In this document: piece after piece, positions 33,765-41,588 of the stretch
Layout: each line of letters starts with the position of its first letter
Numbering within the stretch: position 1 is the first letter of the stretch
Origin: Antrihabitans spumae
Lineage (GTDB): Bacteria; Actinomycetota; Actinomycetes; Mycobacteriales; Mycobacteriaceae
Assembly (NCBI RefSeq): GCF_043944905.1
Contig: NZ_JBIMSN010000094.1
Span: 62,001-126,000, forward strand
Direction: 5' to 3'
DNA: 64,000 bases
Translations under genes and position numbers: made by a program
The notes under the pieces: model-generated
What the model saw: only the letters and a program-made list of their open reading frames with translations
Told to the model about the DNA's origin: nothing
The model's database searches: none

Positions 33765-34701
33765 ATGGAATTCGCCGCTTACGCAAAGTTTCTGCCCGAG
33801 ACGTTTCGAGCCGAACCGCTGATCGCCCCGACCTCGACGTGGTGGTCGTGGCGGGGGCGCACGGTGCACATCGCCCGTGCGATCGACGATGCCGCGCCGG
33901 TGCGCGTTCTGGTCAATCCACGGTGGCGGCGGGTACAGCGGCGCGTTGTGGCCGTTCGCCGCACTCGTGGCCAGTGCAGGCGTCGAGGTACTGGCCCCGG
34001 ACCTGCCGCTCTACGGCGACACCATCGAACCCCATCCGAACGCGGTCCGCTACGGCGACTGGATCGACCTGCTCTGCGACTTGGTCGAGGCTGAACACAA
34101 CCGGGACGCCCGACCGATCGTCCTGTTCGGCGCGAGCCTCGGCGGGATGATGGCCTACGAGGTCGCCGCGAGAACCGGCCTGATCGGTCACGTTGTCGCG
34201 ACCTGTCTGCTGGACCCGGCTGATGTCGCCGCTCGGCGGGCCATGGCACGTTTCGGCGCTACGGGCGCGGTGTCGCCGTCGCTGTTGCGTGCGGCGAACC
34301 CGCTCATCGGACGGTTGCGGGTGCCGATCCGCTGGCTCGCAGACTTGAACAACATGAGTCTCGACCCGGCCCTGTCACGGCTGTGCGCGAACGACCCGAG
34401 AGGTGGTGGCGTTCGGGTCCCCATCGGTTTTCTCGAAAGCTATCTGAACTACGAACACACTCGGCCTGAGACGTTCGCTGCCGCGAAAGTCACCCTGACT
34501 CATCCAGCCGCTGACCGGTGGACCCCACCGGAGATCAGCATCCGGTTCCTCGAACGGATCGCAGGCCCGACCGAACTTCAGCTGCTCGACAACTGCGGTC
34601 ACTATCCGATCGAAGAGCCAGGCCTGAGCCAACTCGCGGCAACGCTTCGAGCCGTGCTCGCGGAGTTCACAGATCGCGCGGACGACCGACCTCGGGTGTA
34701 G
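33765..34701 (+). pseudogene. Alpha/beta hydrolase broken by a one-base insertion
   Basis: The frame starting at ATG 33765 encodes a convincing N-terminus (EFAAYAKFLPETFRAEPLI, then APVRVLV). It turns to nonsense after about 33915, where the other frame starts the hydrolase core with IHGGGGYSGALWPFAALV. One extra A at about 33918 (GTCAATCCAC where GTCATCCAC is expected) explains it. Downstream everything is intact: nucleophile elbow LFGASLGGMM, later acid region, and LLDNCGHYPIEEPG with the histidine. Either a recent inactivation or an assembly error. A start inside the second frame at 33877 would lack the oxyanion strand. The end overlaps the convergent TetR gene by 35 bases. Confidence 0.75.
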
Positions 34702-35299
34702 CAGGCGCGGGCAGCAGTCGCTGAACCAAGTCCTGTAGGTGGTCGACGTCGAGAGTGTGCCGGGTGAGCACCCGGTGCACGTGCGCGTCTACCGCGTGGA
34801 ACACGGTCTGCGCCGTCAATGCCGGATCGTCGCCACCGCGCTCGGTACGTCGCAGGTGGTATTCGACCTCGCCGGTGATGTGTTCTTCCATGGCGCGTAG
34901 CGCTTCGAGGTCGGCTGGTGACCGTGGAGCGAGCCGATGCATCAGCGCGTGCAGGGCGGGCCGATCGCGATGCACTGCCACGATCACGTCGAGGATCGCC
35001 CGCATCGCGGTGTCGAAGGGTGGGTCCTCGCGACGTAGTTGTGCGAACACGGTATCGAGCTGTCGGCAAGCCTCGACGATATGCCGTTCGGCAAGTGCGC
35101 GCAGCAGCGCATGTTTGTTCGGAAAGTATTGGTAGACAGTGCCGATCGACACTCCAGCGCGTTCTGCAATGCGATTCGTCGTCGTCCCGAGTCCTTCGCG
35201 TGTGAACAGTTGCGCCGCGGCTTCCAACACCACGTCGACGGTGTCGCGGGACCGACGCTGGCGAGGGTGTTTTCGTGGTGTGTCGATGATGGCCCCCAC
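34667..35299 (-). CDS. TetR-family transcriptional regulator
   Basis: The product has 210 residues. The N-terminal HTH is canonical: DVVLEAAAQLFTREGLGTTTNRIAERAGVSIGTVYQYFPNKHALLRALAERH. The rest is a helical ligand-binding domain with no known-inducer motif. It is transcribed away from the SPFH gene and its start lies 89 bases from the edge of a 28-bp dyad that overlaps the SPFH promoter, making it the prime candidate to bind there. It also meets the broken hydrolase gene tail to tail. Regulated genes and ligand are inferred only from position. Confidence 0.92.
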   Translation of the reverse strand: MGAIIDTPRKHPRQRRSRDTVDVVLEAAAQLFTREGLGTTTNRIAERAGVSIGTVYQYFPNKHALLRALAERHIVEACRQLDTVFAQLRREDPPFDTAMRAILDVIVAVHRDRPALHALMHRLAPRSPADLEALRAMEEHITGEVEYHLRRTERGGDDPALTAQTVFHAVDAHVHRVLTRHTLDVDHLQDLVQRLLPAPATPEVGRPRDL

Positions 35300-35387
35300 T
35301 ATCTGCCAGTTGTTCGGGTCGGCGTGTGTCCTTCAGGTGAACGTACCGCCACCGCGTCGGGAAGTGGTGCGCGTCGGATATTCCTGA

Positions 35388-35415
35388 GCTACTATAGTGA
35401 TATCACTTTGGTAGC
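35388..35415. promoter_or_regulatory. 28-bp dyad operator overlapping the SPFH promoter
   Basis: The inner 12 bases AGTGATATCACT are a perfect palindrome, and GCTAC/GTAGC repeat symmetrically three bases further out. A -10-like TATAGT (35393-35398) lies in the left arm, so a bound repressor would block transcription of the SPFH/Arc-like pair. The divergent TetR protein is the likely binder. Confidence 0.6.
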
Positions 35416-35433
35416 ACGAGAAAGGGCAATGCA

Positions 35434-36285
35434 ATGGAGCGACAAGCTTTTCGGGTAAACGGGTTCTTGGTGTTGTTGGCGGTGTTCGTCGTTGCCGGCC
35501 TTGCTGGTGGGCTCACCGTCGCGACGATGAATCCCATCGTCGGTGTCGGCGCAGTTGTCGTGGGCGTCGTGTTGTTGCTCGTCATGTCCGGGTTTACAGT
35601 CATCAACCCGAACGAGTCGAAGGTCGTCCAGTTCTTCGGCCGCTACGTCGGATCGGTCAACGATGCAGGGTTCCTCTGGGTGCTTCCGCTGTCGACCAAG
35701 AAGCGAATCACGTTGCGGGTCCGCAACTTCGAGACGGCAAAGCTCAAGGTCAACGACGCCGACGGCAACCCCGTCGAGATCGCGGCTGTCGTCGTCTACA
35801 AGGTGATCGACAGTGGTAAAGCAGCATTCGCGGTCGACGACTACGAGGAGTACATCGCGATCCAGTCCGAGGCGGCGGTCAGGCACCTTGCAACGACGCA
35901 TCCGTACGACTCGCACGAGGAGGGGCGCACCAGCTTGCGGGACGGCGCGGAGGTCGCGTCCGAACTCACCGTCGAACTGAGCGATCGCACCGCTCTTGCG
36001 GGCGTCGAAGTCATCGAAGCGCGCATCACGCACCTCGCCTACGCGCCTGAGATTGCGCAATCGATGCTGGTCCGCCAGCAGGCGTCGCAGGTCGTCGCGG
36101 CACGCACCCGAATCGTCGAAGGTGCGGTCGGGATGGTCGGCCTCGCAATCGAGCGGTTGGCCGAGCAGGGCGTCGTCGAACTCGACGAGGACCGCAAGGC
36201 GACCATGGTCTCCAACCTGCTGGTGGTGCTGTGCGGCGATCGGGCCGTGCAACCGGTCGTCAACACCGGCACGATCTATGGCTGA
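35434..36285 (+). CDS. SPFH/Band 7 (stomatin-like) membrane protein
   Basis: The product has 283 residues from ATG 35434 with AGAAAGGG upstream. Two N-terminal membrane helices (about 10-30 and 35-52) are followed by the SPFH domain: TVINPNESKVVQFFGRYVGSV, WVLPLSTKKRITLRVRNFETAKLKVNDADGNPVEIAAVVVYKV and FAVDDYEEYIAIQSEAAVR. Then comes the helical segment LAGVEVIEARITHLAYAPEIAQSMLVRQQASQVVAARTRIVEGAVGMV. SPFH proteins form ring-shaped membrane microdomain scaffolds. The next gene, nine bases downstream, is an Arc-like small protein. Expression is probably controlled by the 28-bp dyad upstream. Confidence 0.93.
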   Translation: MERQAFRVNGFLVLLAVFVVAGLAGGLTVATMNPIVGVGAVVVGVVLLLVMSGFTVINPNESKVVQFFGRYVGSVNDAGFLWVLPLSTKKRITLRVRNFETAKLKVNDADGNPVEIAAVVVYKVIDSGKAAFAVDDYEEYIAIQSEAAVRHLATTHPYDSHEEGRTSLRDGAEVASELTVELSDRTALAGVEVIEARITHLAYAPEIAQSMLVRQQASQVVAARTRIVEGAVGMVGLAIERLAEQGVVELDEDRKATMVSNLLVVLCGDRAVQPVVNTGTIYG

Positions 36286-36294
36286 GCCGCTGTC

Positions 36295-36447
36295 ATGGCT
36301 GAGCGAAAGAAGATTCTCCTTCGGCTCGATCCTGTAGTCCACGACGCAATGGCCAAGTGGGCGTCCGACGACCTACGCAGCGTGAACGCGCAGATCGAAT
36401 ACGCGTTGCGGATGGCCTTGAAGCAGGCGGGCCGATCGGCAAAGTGA
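36295..36447 (+). CDS. Small Arc/ribbon-helix-helix-like protein
   Basis: The product has only 50 residues. It starts nine bases after the SPFH stop and shows the ribbon-helix-helix plan: a short basic strand (KKILLRLDPVVHDAMAKWA) and then two helices (DLRSVNAQIEYALRMAL). This is the compact form of Arc-domain proteins that bind DNA as dimers. Similar small proteins commonly sit directly after SPFH genes in actinobacteria; why is not known. It could be a second regulator of the operon or bind the SPFH ring. The gene ends just before an intergenic hairpin repeat. Confidence 0.75.
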   Translation: MAERKKILLRLDPVVHDAMAKWASDDLRSVNAQIEYALRMALKQAGRSAK

Positions 36448-36450
36448 GAT

Positions 36451-36493
36451 GAGGGGTTCTCTGACTCCGTCGTACGACGGCAGAGGACCCCTC
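36451..36493. repeat. Intergenic hairpin repeat, copy 1 (also terminator-like)
   Basis: GAGGGGTTCTCTG pairs with CAGAGGACCCCTC (one G-U), and the loop contains the inner palindrome CCGTCGTACGACGG. It lies between convergent genes and can end both transcripts. A related element is at 39077-39119. Confidence 0.6.
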
Positions 36494-37352
36494 ATTCCGG
36501 TTTGTCACACACGAAAATTGCGGTCCCCGGAAACAGTGCGCCGCGTAACGGGCTCCACTGCCCCCACTCGCGGTCGAGCCACTCGGGCCATTCGGGTTCG
36601 ACTATATCGACCACGGACAATCCGGCTGCGACGATCTCGCGGACCCGATCGCCGATCGTTCGATGATGCTCGACGTAGGTCGCACTACCGGCCTCGTCGA
36701 CCTCTACATAGGGGCTGCGATCGAAATAGGGGATGGTCGCAGTAAGTCCGGCCTCGCCGGGATCGTCGGGGAAAATCCATCTCATCGGGTGGTTGACGGA
36801 GAACACAGAGCGCCCGCCGGGCTTCAACACTCGGGCGACCTCCCTCATGACCAGAGCCGAGTCGGCGACGAACGGCACGGCACCGAATGCCGAACACGCC
36901 GCGTCGAAGCTCGCGTCCGCGAAGGGGAGCGTCTCGGCGCCCGCCTGCACGAGCGGCACTCGCCGTTCGGACCCCGACATCGATTCGAGACCGCGGCTCA
37001 ACATCCCCATCGACAGATCGAGACCAACAGGACGGGCGCCCTGAGCCGCCAACCAGCGCGAACACGGCGCCGAACCGCAGCCGATTTCGAGGATCGACTT
37101 GCCGGCGACGTCTCCGAGGAAACGCATGTCGCCTTCGTGCAGCCCCTCCGGACACCAGACGAACTCACCGTCCGCGGAATCGACGCCGAGAAACTCGCCG
37201 TGGGTCTGGTGATAGGCACCGGCGTCGGCGTCCCACCAGGCGCGGCTGGCGCGCTCGCTCGTCGCCGAGTCGATCCGGGTGCGACTCACCCCGACCGCTC
37301 CGAGCAGGGCATTTGCCTCGGCATGTCGGTCCGATACCGTTGGTTCTGACAT
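36492..37352 (-). CDS. SAM-dependent class I methyltransferase
   Basis: The product has 286 residues from ATG 37352, a predicted leaderless start (TAGAGT seven bases upstream); an extension to 37361 is possible. The SAM-binding motif is ILEIGCGSAPCSRWLAAQG near 89, followed by an acidic strand-end (GLDLSMGMLSRG), a motif II AGAETLPFADASFDAACS, and post-motif VLKPGGRSVFSVNHPMRW. This is the UbiE/type 11 pattern. The N-terminal 60 residues are an added helical cap rich in Trp. The substrate is unknown. It is transcribed divergently from rpsA. Confidence 0.9.
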   Translation of the reverse strand: MSEPTVSDRHAEANALLGAVGVSRTRIDSATSERASRAWWDADAGAYHQTHGEFLGVDSADGEFVWCPEGLHEGDMRFLGDVAGKSILEIGCGSAPCSRWLAAQGARPVGLDLSMGMLSRGLESMSGSERRVPLVQAGAETLPFADASFDAACSAFGAVPFVADSALVMREVARVLKPGGRSVFSVNHPMRWIFPDDPGEAGLTATIPYFDRSPYVEVDEAGSATYVEHHRTIGDRVREIVAAGLSVVDIVEPEWPEWLDREWGQWSPLRGALFPGTAIFVCDKPE

Positions 37353-37359
37353 GGGCAAC

Positions 37360-37365
37360 ACTCTA
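37360..37365 (-). promoter_or_regulatory. -10 box of the methyltransferase gene
   Basis: On the minus strand TAGAGT lies seven bases before ATG 37352. A leaderless transcript is inferred. Confidence 0.4.
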
Positions 37366-37527
37366 GGTGCGACGCGCCCCGCCCGGTTTGCCCAGCTCTA
37401 CCCGGGTCGCGTACCCTGTTTTGCGCGAGTGTCTTTGCGCTGCGCCGAAACCGGTGTGGTGCGAGTTCGCGAGTGACCGACCGAACATCCATCAACCGAC
37501 CACAACCCGTCCGGAGCAACTCAACAC

Positions 37528-39015
37528 ATGCCCTCATCCACCGTCACCTCTCCGCAGGTAGCCATCAATGACATTGGCTCTGCTGAGGACTTTCTCGCCG
37601 CAATCGACGCGACGATCAAATACTTCAACGATGGCGACATCGTCGAAGGCACCATCGTCAAGGTCGATCGTGACGAGGTTCTACTCGATATCGGTTACAA
37701 GACCGAAGGCGTCATTCCTTCTCGCGAGCTCTCCATCAAGCACGACGTCGACCCCAACGAGGTCGTCTCCGTGGGCGATGAGATCGAAGCCCTCGTCCTC
37801 ACCAAGGAGGACAAAGAAGGCCGCCTGATCCTGTCGAAGAAGCGCGCTCAGTACGAACGCGCATGGGGCACAATCGAAGAGCTCAAGGAAAAGGACGAGG
37901 CCGTCAAGGGCACCGTCATCGAGGTCGTCAAGGGCGGCCTCATCCTCGACATCGGTCTTCGTGGCTTCCTGCCTGCATCGCTCGTCGAGATGCGTCGTGT
38001 CCGTGACCTCCAGCCGTACGTCGGCAAGGAGATCGAGGCCAAGATCATCGAGCTCGACAAGAACCGCAACAACGTCGTCCTTTCGCGTCGTGCGTGGTTG
38101 GAGCAGACGCAGTCCGAGGTTCGCAGCGAATTCCTGCACCAGCTCCAGAAGGGGCAGGTGCGCAAGGGCGTCGTCTCCTCGATCGTCAACTTCGGTGCCT
38201 TCGTGGACCTCGGTGGCGTCGACGGCCTGGTGCACGTCTCCGAGCTGTCGTGGAAGCACATCGATCACCCGTCCGAGGTTGTCGAGGTCGGCACCGAGGT
38301 CACCGTCGAGGTTCTCGACGTCGACCTGGACCGCGAGCGCGTTTCACTGTCGCTCAAGGCAACGCAGGAAGATCCGTGGCGCCAGTTCGCTCGCACCCAC
38401 GCGATCGGCCAGATCGTTCCGGGCAAGGTCACCAAGCTGGTTCCGTTCGGCGCCTTCGTGCGGGTCGAAGAGGGCATCGAGGGCTTGGTCCACATCTCCG
38501 AGCTGGCCGAGCGCCACGTGGAGGTCCCGGACCAGGTCGTCGCAGTCGGAGACGACGCGATGGTCAAGGTCATCGACATCGACCTCGAGCGTCGTCGTAT
38601 CTCGCTGAGCCTCAAGCAGGCCAACGAGGATTACCACGCAGAGTTCGATCCGTCGAAGTACGGCATGGCCGACAGCTACGACGAAGCGGGCAACTACATC
38701 TTCCCCGAGGGCTTCGATTCCGAGACCAACGACTGGATCGAAGGCTTCGACAAGCAGCGTGAAGAGTGGGAAGGCCGTTACGCCGAGGCTGAGCGTCGCC
38801 ACAAGATGCACACCGCTCAGATGGAGAAGATGGCCGCCGACGAAGCCAACGAGATCGCGAACGCTGCGGCAGGCTATTCGTCGGAGACCGGTTCCGCCGA
38901 GGGTGGTAGCCCCGCGGCTGCCGCAGGTGCGGCTCCGGCCGAGTCCACCGGTGGATCGCTTGCCAGCGACGCGCAGCTTGCAGCGCTTCGCGAGAAGCTC
39001 TCCGGCAACGCGTAG
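37528..39015 (+). CDS. rpsA: 30S ribosomal protein S1
   Basis: The product has 495 residues, as in other actinobacteria, with four S1 RNA-binding repeats rather than the six of E. coli. They begin near residues 36 (GTIVKVDRDEVLLDIG), 123 (GTVIEVVKGGLILDIG), 209 (GVVSSIVNFGAFVDLG) and 293 (GKVTKLVPFGAFVRVE). Repeats 3 and 4 end in GLVHVSELSW and GLVHISELA. The last 130 residues are charged, then Ala/Gly/Ser-rich, and include the region that in mycobacterial S1 (RpsA) has been linked to binding of pyrazinoic acid. S1 helps 30S subunits engage mRNA; many transcripts here appear leaderless. A strong terminator follows. Confidence 0.97.
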   Translation: MPSSTVTSPQVAINDIGSAEDFLAAIDATIKYFNDGDIVEGTIVKVDRDEVLLDIGYKTEGVIPSRELSIKHDVDPNEVVSVGDEIEALVLTKEDKEGRLILSKKRAQYERAWGTIEELKEKDEAVKGTVIEVVKGGLILDIGLRGFLPASLVEMRRVRDLQPYVGKEIEAKIIELDKNRNNVVLSRRAWLEQTQSEVRSEFLHQLQKGQVRKGVVSSIVNFGAFVDLGGVDGLVHVSELSWKHIDHPSEVVEVGTEVTVEVLDVDLDRERVSLSLKATQEDPWRQFARTHAIGQIVPGKVTKLVPFGAFVRVEEGIEGLVHISELAERHVEVPDQVVAVGDDAMVKVIDIDLERRRISLSLKQANEDYHAEFDPSKYGMADSYDEAGNYIFPEGFDSETNDWIEGFDKQREEWEGRYAEAERRHKMHTAQMEKMAADEANEIANAAAGYSSETGSAEGGSPAAAAGAAPAESTGGSLASDAQLAALREKLSGNA

Positions 39016-39030
39016 TTAGCAAACAAAGAG

Positions 39031-39058
39031 GCCCGGTCCAATTGGACCGGGCTTTTTT
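39031..39058 (+). terminator. Rho-independent terminator of rpsA
   Basis: GCCCGGTCCAA and TTGGACCGGGC form a perfect stem followed by six T. It starts 15 bases after the rpsA stop. This is the clearest intrinsic terminator in the window. Confidence 0.9.
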
Positions 39059-39076
39059 GTGCGTGTCATTGGGCGT

Positions 39077-39119
39077 GAGGGGTCCTCTACCGCCGTCGGA
39101 CGGGGTCAGCGGACCCCTG
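39077..39119. repeat. Intergenic hairpin repeat, copy 2
   Basis: GAGGGGTCCTCT, an inner CCGCCGTCGGACGG and a closing GGACCCCT mirror the element at 36451-36493. The two copies share the same end sequence and loop core, so they belong to one repeat family rather than being independent terminators. Confidence 0.5.
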
Positions 39120-39149
39120 ACCCGCCTGAAATGTGCCGGAAAAAGTCAA

Positions 39150-39176
39150 TGGCCCAGTCCGAATCGGACTGGGCCA
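39150..39176 (-). terminator. Terminator of the small minus-strand gene
   Basis: TGGCCCAGTCCGA and TCGGACTGGGCCA form a perfect 13-base inverted repeat around one base. On the minus strand it is followed by a T-run (CTTTTT) and lies 21 bases after the small ORF. Confidence 0.65.
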
Positions 39177-39196
39177 CTTGTAGAAAGGGGTCGTGC

Positions 39197-39409
39197 TCAG
39201 CTTGCGGTTGCCGGCACCCAATGGGTCGACGCAGTTGCGGTGCGCTTGCGCATCGCCGCGAAACTGTGCCGGGCAGGGCTGACAAGCGCGGTGAACCAAT
39301 TGCGACGGTGCTCTTCGAGTGCAGTCGCAACAGCGGGAATCAGAGTGCAGTGCACCCCATTCGCCATGCCCAGGCGGTGCCGACCTGCCTGGTGTCGATT
39401 GCTTCCCAT
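39197..39409 (-). CDS. Small basic hypothetical protein between rpsA and coaE
   Basis: The product has 70 residues. AAAGGAA is six bases upstream of the ATG and a strong terminator lies just downstream, so this looks like a real, independently transcribed gene. The protein is basic (several Arg and His) with two likely helices (CTLIPAVATALEEHRRNWFTALV and ARHSFAAMRKRTATA). No family is recognised, and no membrane segment or metal motif is clear. It is transcribed against both neighbours, rpsA and coaE. Function unknown. Confidence 0.6.
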   Translation of the reverse strand: MGSNRHQAGRHRLGMANGVHCTLIPAVATALEEHRRNWFTALVSPARHSFAAMRKRTATASTHWVPATAS

Positions 39410-39529
39410 GATGTTCCTTTGTTAGAGAGGTTGGCCTGGCACGCCACGACGAAACATAACCGACAAATTGTTGAAGTTGTGGCATTTGAGACGTGTGAAC
39501 AACAGCGTGTCGGATGAGAGACTGGAAGC

Positions 39530-40747
39530 GTGCTGAGAATTGGCCTCACAGGGGGCATGGGAGCGGGCAAATCGACTGTCTCGAAAATACTCGAGAGTCG
39601 AGGAGCGGTAATTGTCGATTCCGACAAGATTGCGCGGGAGGTTGTCGAACCGGGAACCGAAGGCCTCGCCGCACTCGTCGCTGCATTCGGCGACGACATC
39701 CTCGCAGCAGACGGCAGTCTGGATCGAGCGGCGTTGGCGGCCAAAGCATTCGTCGGTGACGAGGAGCGGGGCAAACTCAACTCGATCGTGCACCCGCTGG
39801 TCGGCAACCGAACTGCCGAACTGATAGCCGCCGCGCCCGCCGACGCTGTTCTGGTGCAAGATATTCCGCTACTCGTCGAGAACGGACTAGGACCGCTGTT
39901 CAGTCTGGTCATCGTGGTCTTCGTCGATGCAGAAGAACGCGTGCACCGATTGGTGGAACACCGCGGTGTTCCCGAAAAAGACGCTCGCGCACGGATTTCG
40001 GCGCAAGCCACCGACGAACAGCGAAGTGCGGCGGCCGATGTCTGGCTCGACAACAGCGGTCCGCCGGGAACGATCGATGCGCAGGTCAATGCACTGTGGG
40101 ACGAGCGTCTCGTTCCTTTCGAGCGCAACCTGAGTTCCGGGAAGTGGTCGTTGTCGGTACCGGAATTGGTGCCCGCAGATCCCGAATGGCCTGCCGAGGC
40201 ACAACGATTGATCGGGCGCCTGCAGGTGGCGTGCGGCGCATCTGCACTGCGCATCGATCACATCGGTTCGACCTCGGTACCGGGGCTTCCGGCAAAAGAC
40301 GTTATCGACTTGCAGATCACAGTGGCCGATCTTGCGACAGCCGACAAATTGGCCGAACCGCTCCACAAAGCAGGTTTTCCGCGAAAGACACATGTCACGG
40401 CGGACAATCCCAAACCTCCCTACGGCGTTGGCGGGGAAGCAGACCCAGGAGTCTGGGAGAAGCGTTTGCACGGCAATGCCGACCCGCAACGCCCGATCAA
40501 TGCACACATAAGGGTGGTGAACTGGCCCGGACAGCAATTTGCTCTGGCATTTCGCGACTGGTTGCGGGCCAATCCGGAGATTCGCGACGAGTATTCGGCG
40601 ATCAAACGTGAGGCCGCAGCGAACGCCCGCCGATTCACCGACCATTCGGAGGCGGTCGCCGCATACCTGTCGGTGAAAGAACCCTGGTTCGATCACGCCT
40701 ACCCGCGAGTCATGGAATGGGCTGCCGCGCAGGAGGGTCGTCCATAA
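39530..40747 (+). CDS. coaE: Dephospho-CoA kinase fused to a GrpB/UPF0157 domain
   Basis: The product has 405 residues from GTG 39530; GGAAG is just upstream. Residues 1-200 are dephospho-CoA kinase, the last step of coenzyme A synthesis: Walker A GLTGGMGAGKST at 5-16, DSDKIAREV near 32, QDIPLLVENG near 105 and EERVHRLVEHRGVPEKDARARISAQ as lid region. Residues about 205-400 are a GrpB-like (UPF0157) nucleotidyltransferase-fold domain: RIDHIGSTSVPGLPAKDVIDLQI and a HIRVVNWPGQQFALAFRDWLR segment. The same fusion is found in mycobacterial CoaE. The role of the second domain is unsettled; it may aid folding or regulation. Confidence 0.95.
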   Translation: MLRIGLTGGMGAGKSTVSKILESRGAVIVDSDKIAREVVEPGTEGLAALVAAFGDDILAADGSLDRAALAAKAFVGDEERGKLNSIVHPLVGNRTAELIAAAPADAVLVQDIPLLVENGLGPLFSLVIVVFVDAEERVHRLVEHRGVPEKDARARISAQATDEQRSAAADVWLDNSGPPGTIDAQVNALWDERLVPFERNLSSGKWSLSVPELVPADPEWPAEAQRLIGRLQVACGASALRIDHIGSTSVPGLPAKDVIDLQITVADLATADKLAEPLHKAGFPRKTHVTADNPKPPYGVGGEADPGVWEKRLHGNADPQRPINAHIRVVNWPGQQFALAFRDWLRANPEIRDEYSAIKREAAANARRFTDHSEAVAAYLSVKEPWFDHAYPRVMEWAAAQEGRP

Positions 40748-40768
40748 TTCGCGCGCGATGGGCTCGGA

Positions 40769-40774
40769 TACTGT
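40769..40774 (+). promoter_or_regulatory. -10 box of the crotonase gene
   Basis: TACTGT lies seven bases before ATG 40782. A leaderless transcript is inferred. Confidence 0.4.
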
Positions 40775-40781
40775 TGCCCGC

Positions 40782-41579
40782 ATGTCAGAACGCATCAGCC
40801 TCGACGTCGTCGACGGCATCGCCTACGCCACCCTGAACCGCGCCGACAAGCTGAACTCTCTCGACTTTCCGATGTTCGAGGCCCTGACCTCTGTTCCCGA
40901 GCAGATCGCGAAGGATCGCTCGATCCGTGCGGTCATCCTGCAGGGGGACGGCAAGGCCTTCTGTAGCGGACTCGATTTCGCTGCTGTGGGTAAGGACCAA
41001 CTCGCCCAGGTCCGCGGATTTGCGAAGCTTCCCGTACAGACGACCAACCTGTTTCAGAAGGCGTGCTGGGCGTGGCGTGAGCTGCCCGTGCCCGTCCTGG
41101 CAGTCCTGCACGGCTACTGCTTCGGCGGCGGACTGCAGTTGGCGCTAGCGGCAGACTTCCGTTTCACGACACCCGACTGCGAGTTGTCGGTCATGGAAGC
41201 AAAGTGGGGACTGATCCCCGACATGACCGGATCCGTCACACTGCGCGAACTGGTTCCGATCGACGTCGCGAAGCGGCTCACCATGACCGCCGAGGTCTTC
41301 GATGGCGTCAAAGCGAAGGAACTCGGACTGGTCACCGAGGTCAGTGCCGATCCGCTCGCGGCTGCGAAGGCGCTCGCTGCCCAGATCGCAACTCGCTCGC
41401 CGGATTCCGTGGCGTACACGAAGCGCCTGTTCCACGACACATGGACCTCGTCGCCGCGGTCGGCATTCTGGACCGAAAGCCAACTGCAATTGCGGCTGAT
41501 CCTCGGCAAGAACCACAAAATCGCGCGCGCCGCAGGCAAGGCCAAAGAGATCCCGAAGTGGATCGCCAGGTCGGTCTAG
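40782..41579 (+). CDS. Enoyl-CoA hydratase/isomerase family protein (crotonase)
   Basis: The product has 265 residues from ATG 40782 (MSERISLD); an in-frame ATG at 40758 is less likely because the -10 box lies between them. The crotonase fold is complete: YATLNRADKLNSLD, the first oxyanion segment GDGKAFCSGLDF and the second GYCFGGGLQLALAADFRF, followed by MEAKWGLIPDMTGSVTLREL. The pattern lacks the paired glutamates of a classical hydratase in an obvious form, so isomerase, hydrolase or another crotonase reaction is possible. It is cytoplasmic, with likely roles in fatty-acid or branched-chain breakdown. It converges on the DUF402 gene. Confidence 0.9.
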   Translation: MSERISLDVVDGIAYATLNRADKLNSLDFPMFEALTSVPEQIAKDRSIRAVILQGDGKAFCSGLDFAAVGKDQLAQVRGFAKLPVQTTNLFQKACWAWRELPVPVLAVLHGYCFGGGLQLALAADFRFTTPDCELSVMEAKWGLIPDMTGSVTLRELVPIDVAKRLTMTAEVFDGVKAKELGLVTEVSADPLAAAKALAAQIATRSPDSVAYTKRLFHDTWTSSPRSAFWTESQLQLRLILGKNHKIARAAGKAKEIPKWIARSV

Positions 41580-41588
41580 GACTGCGGT

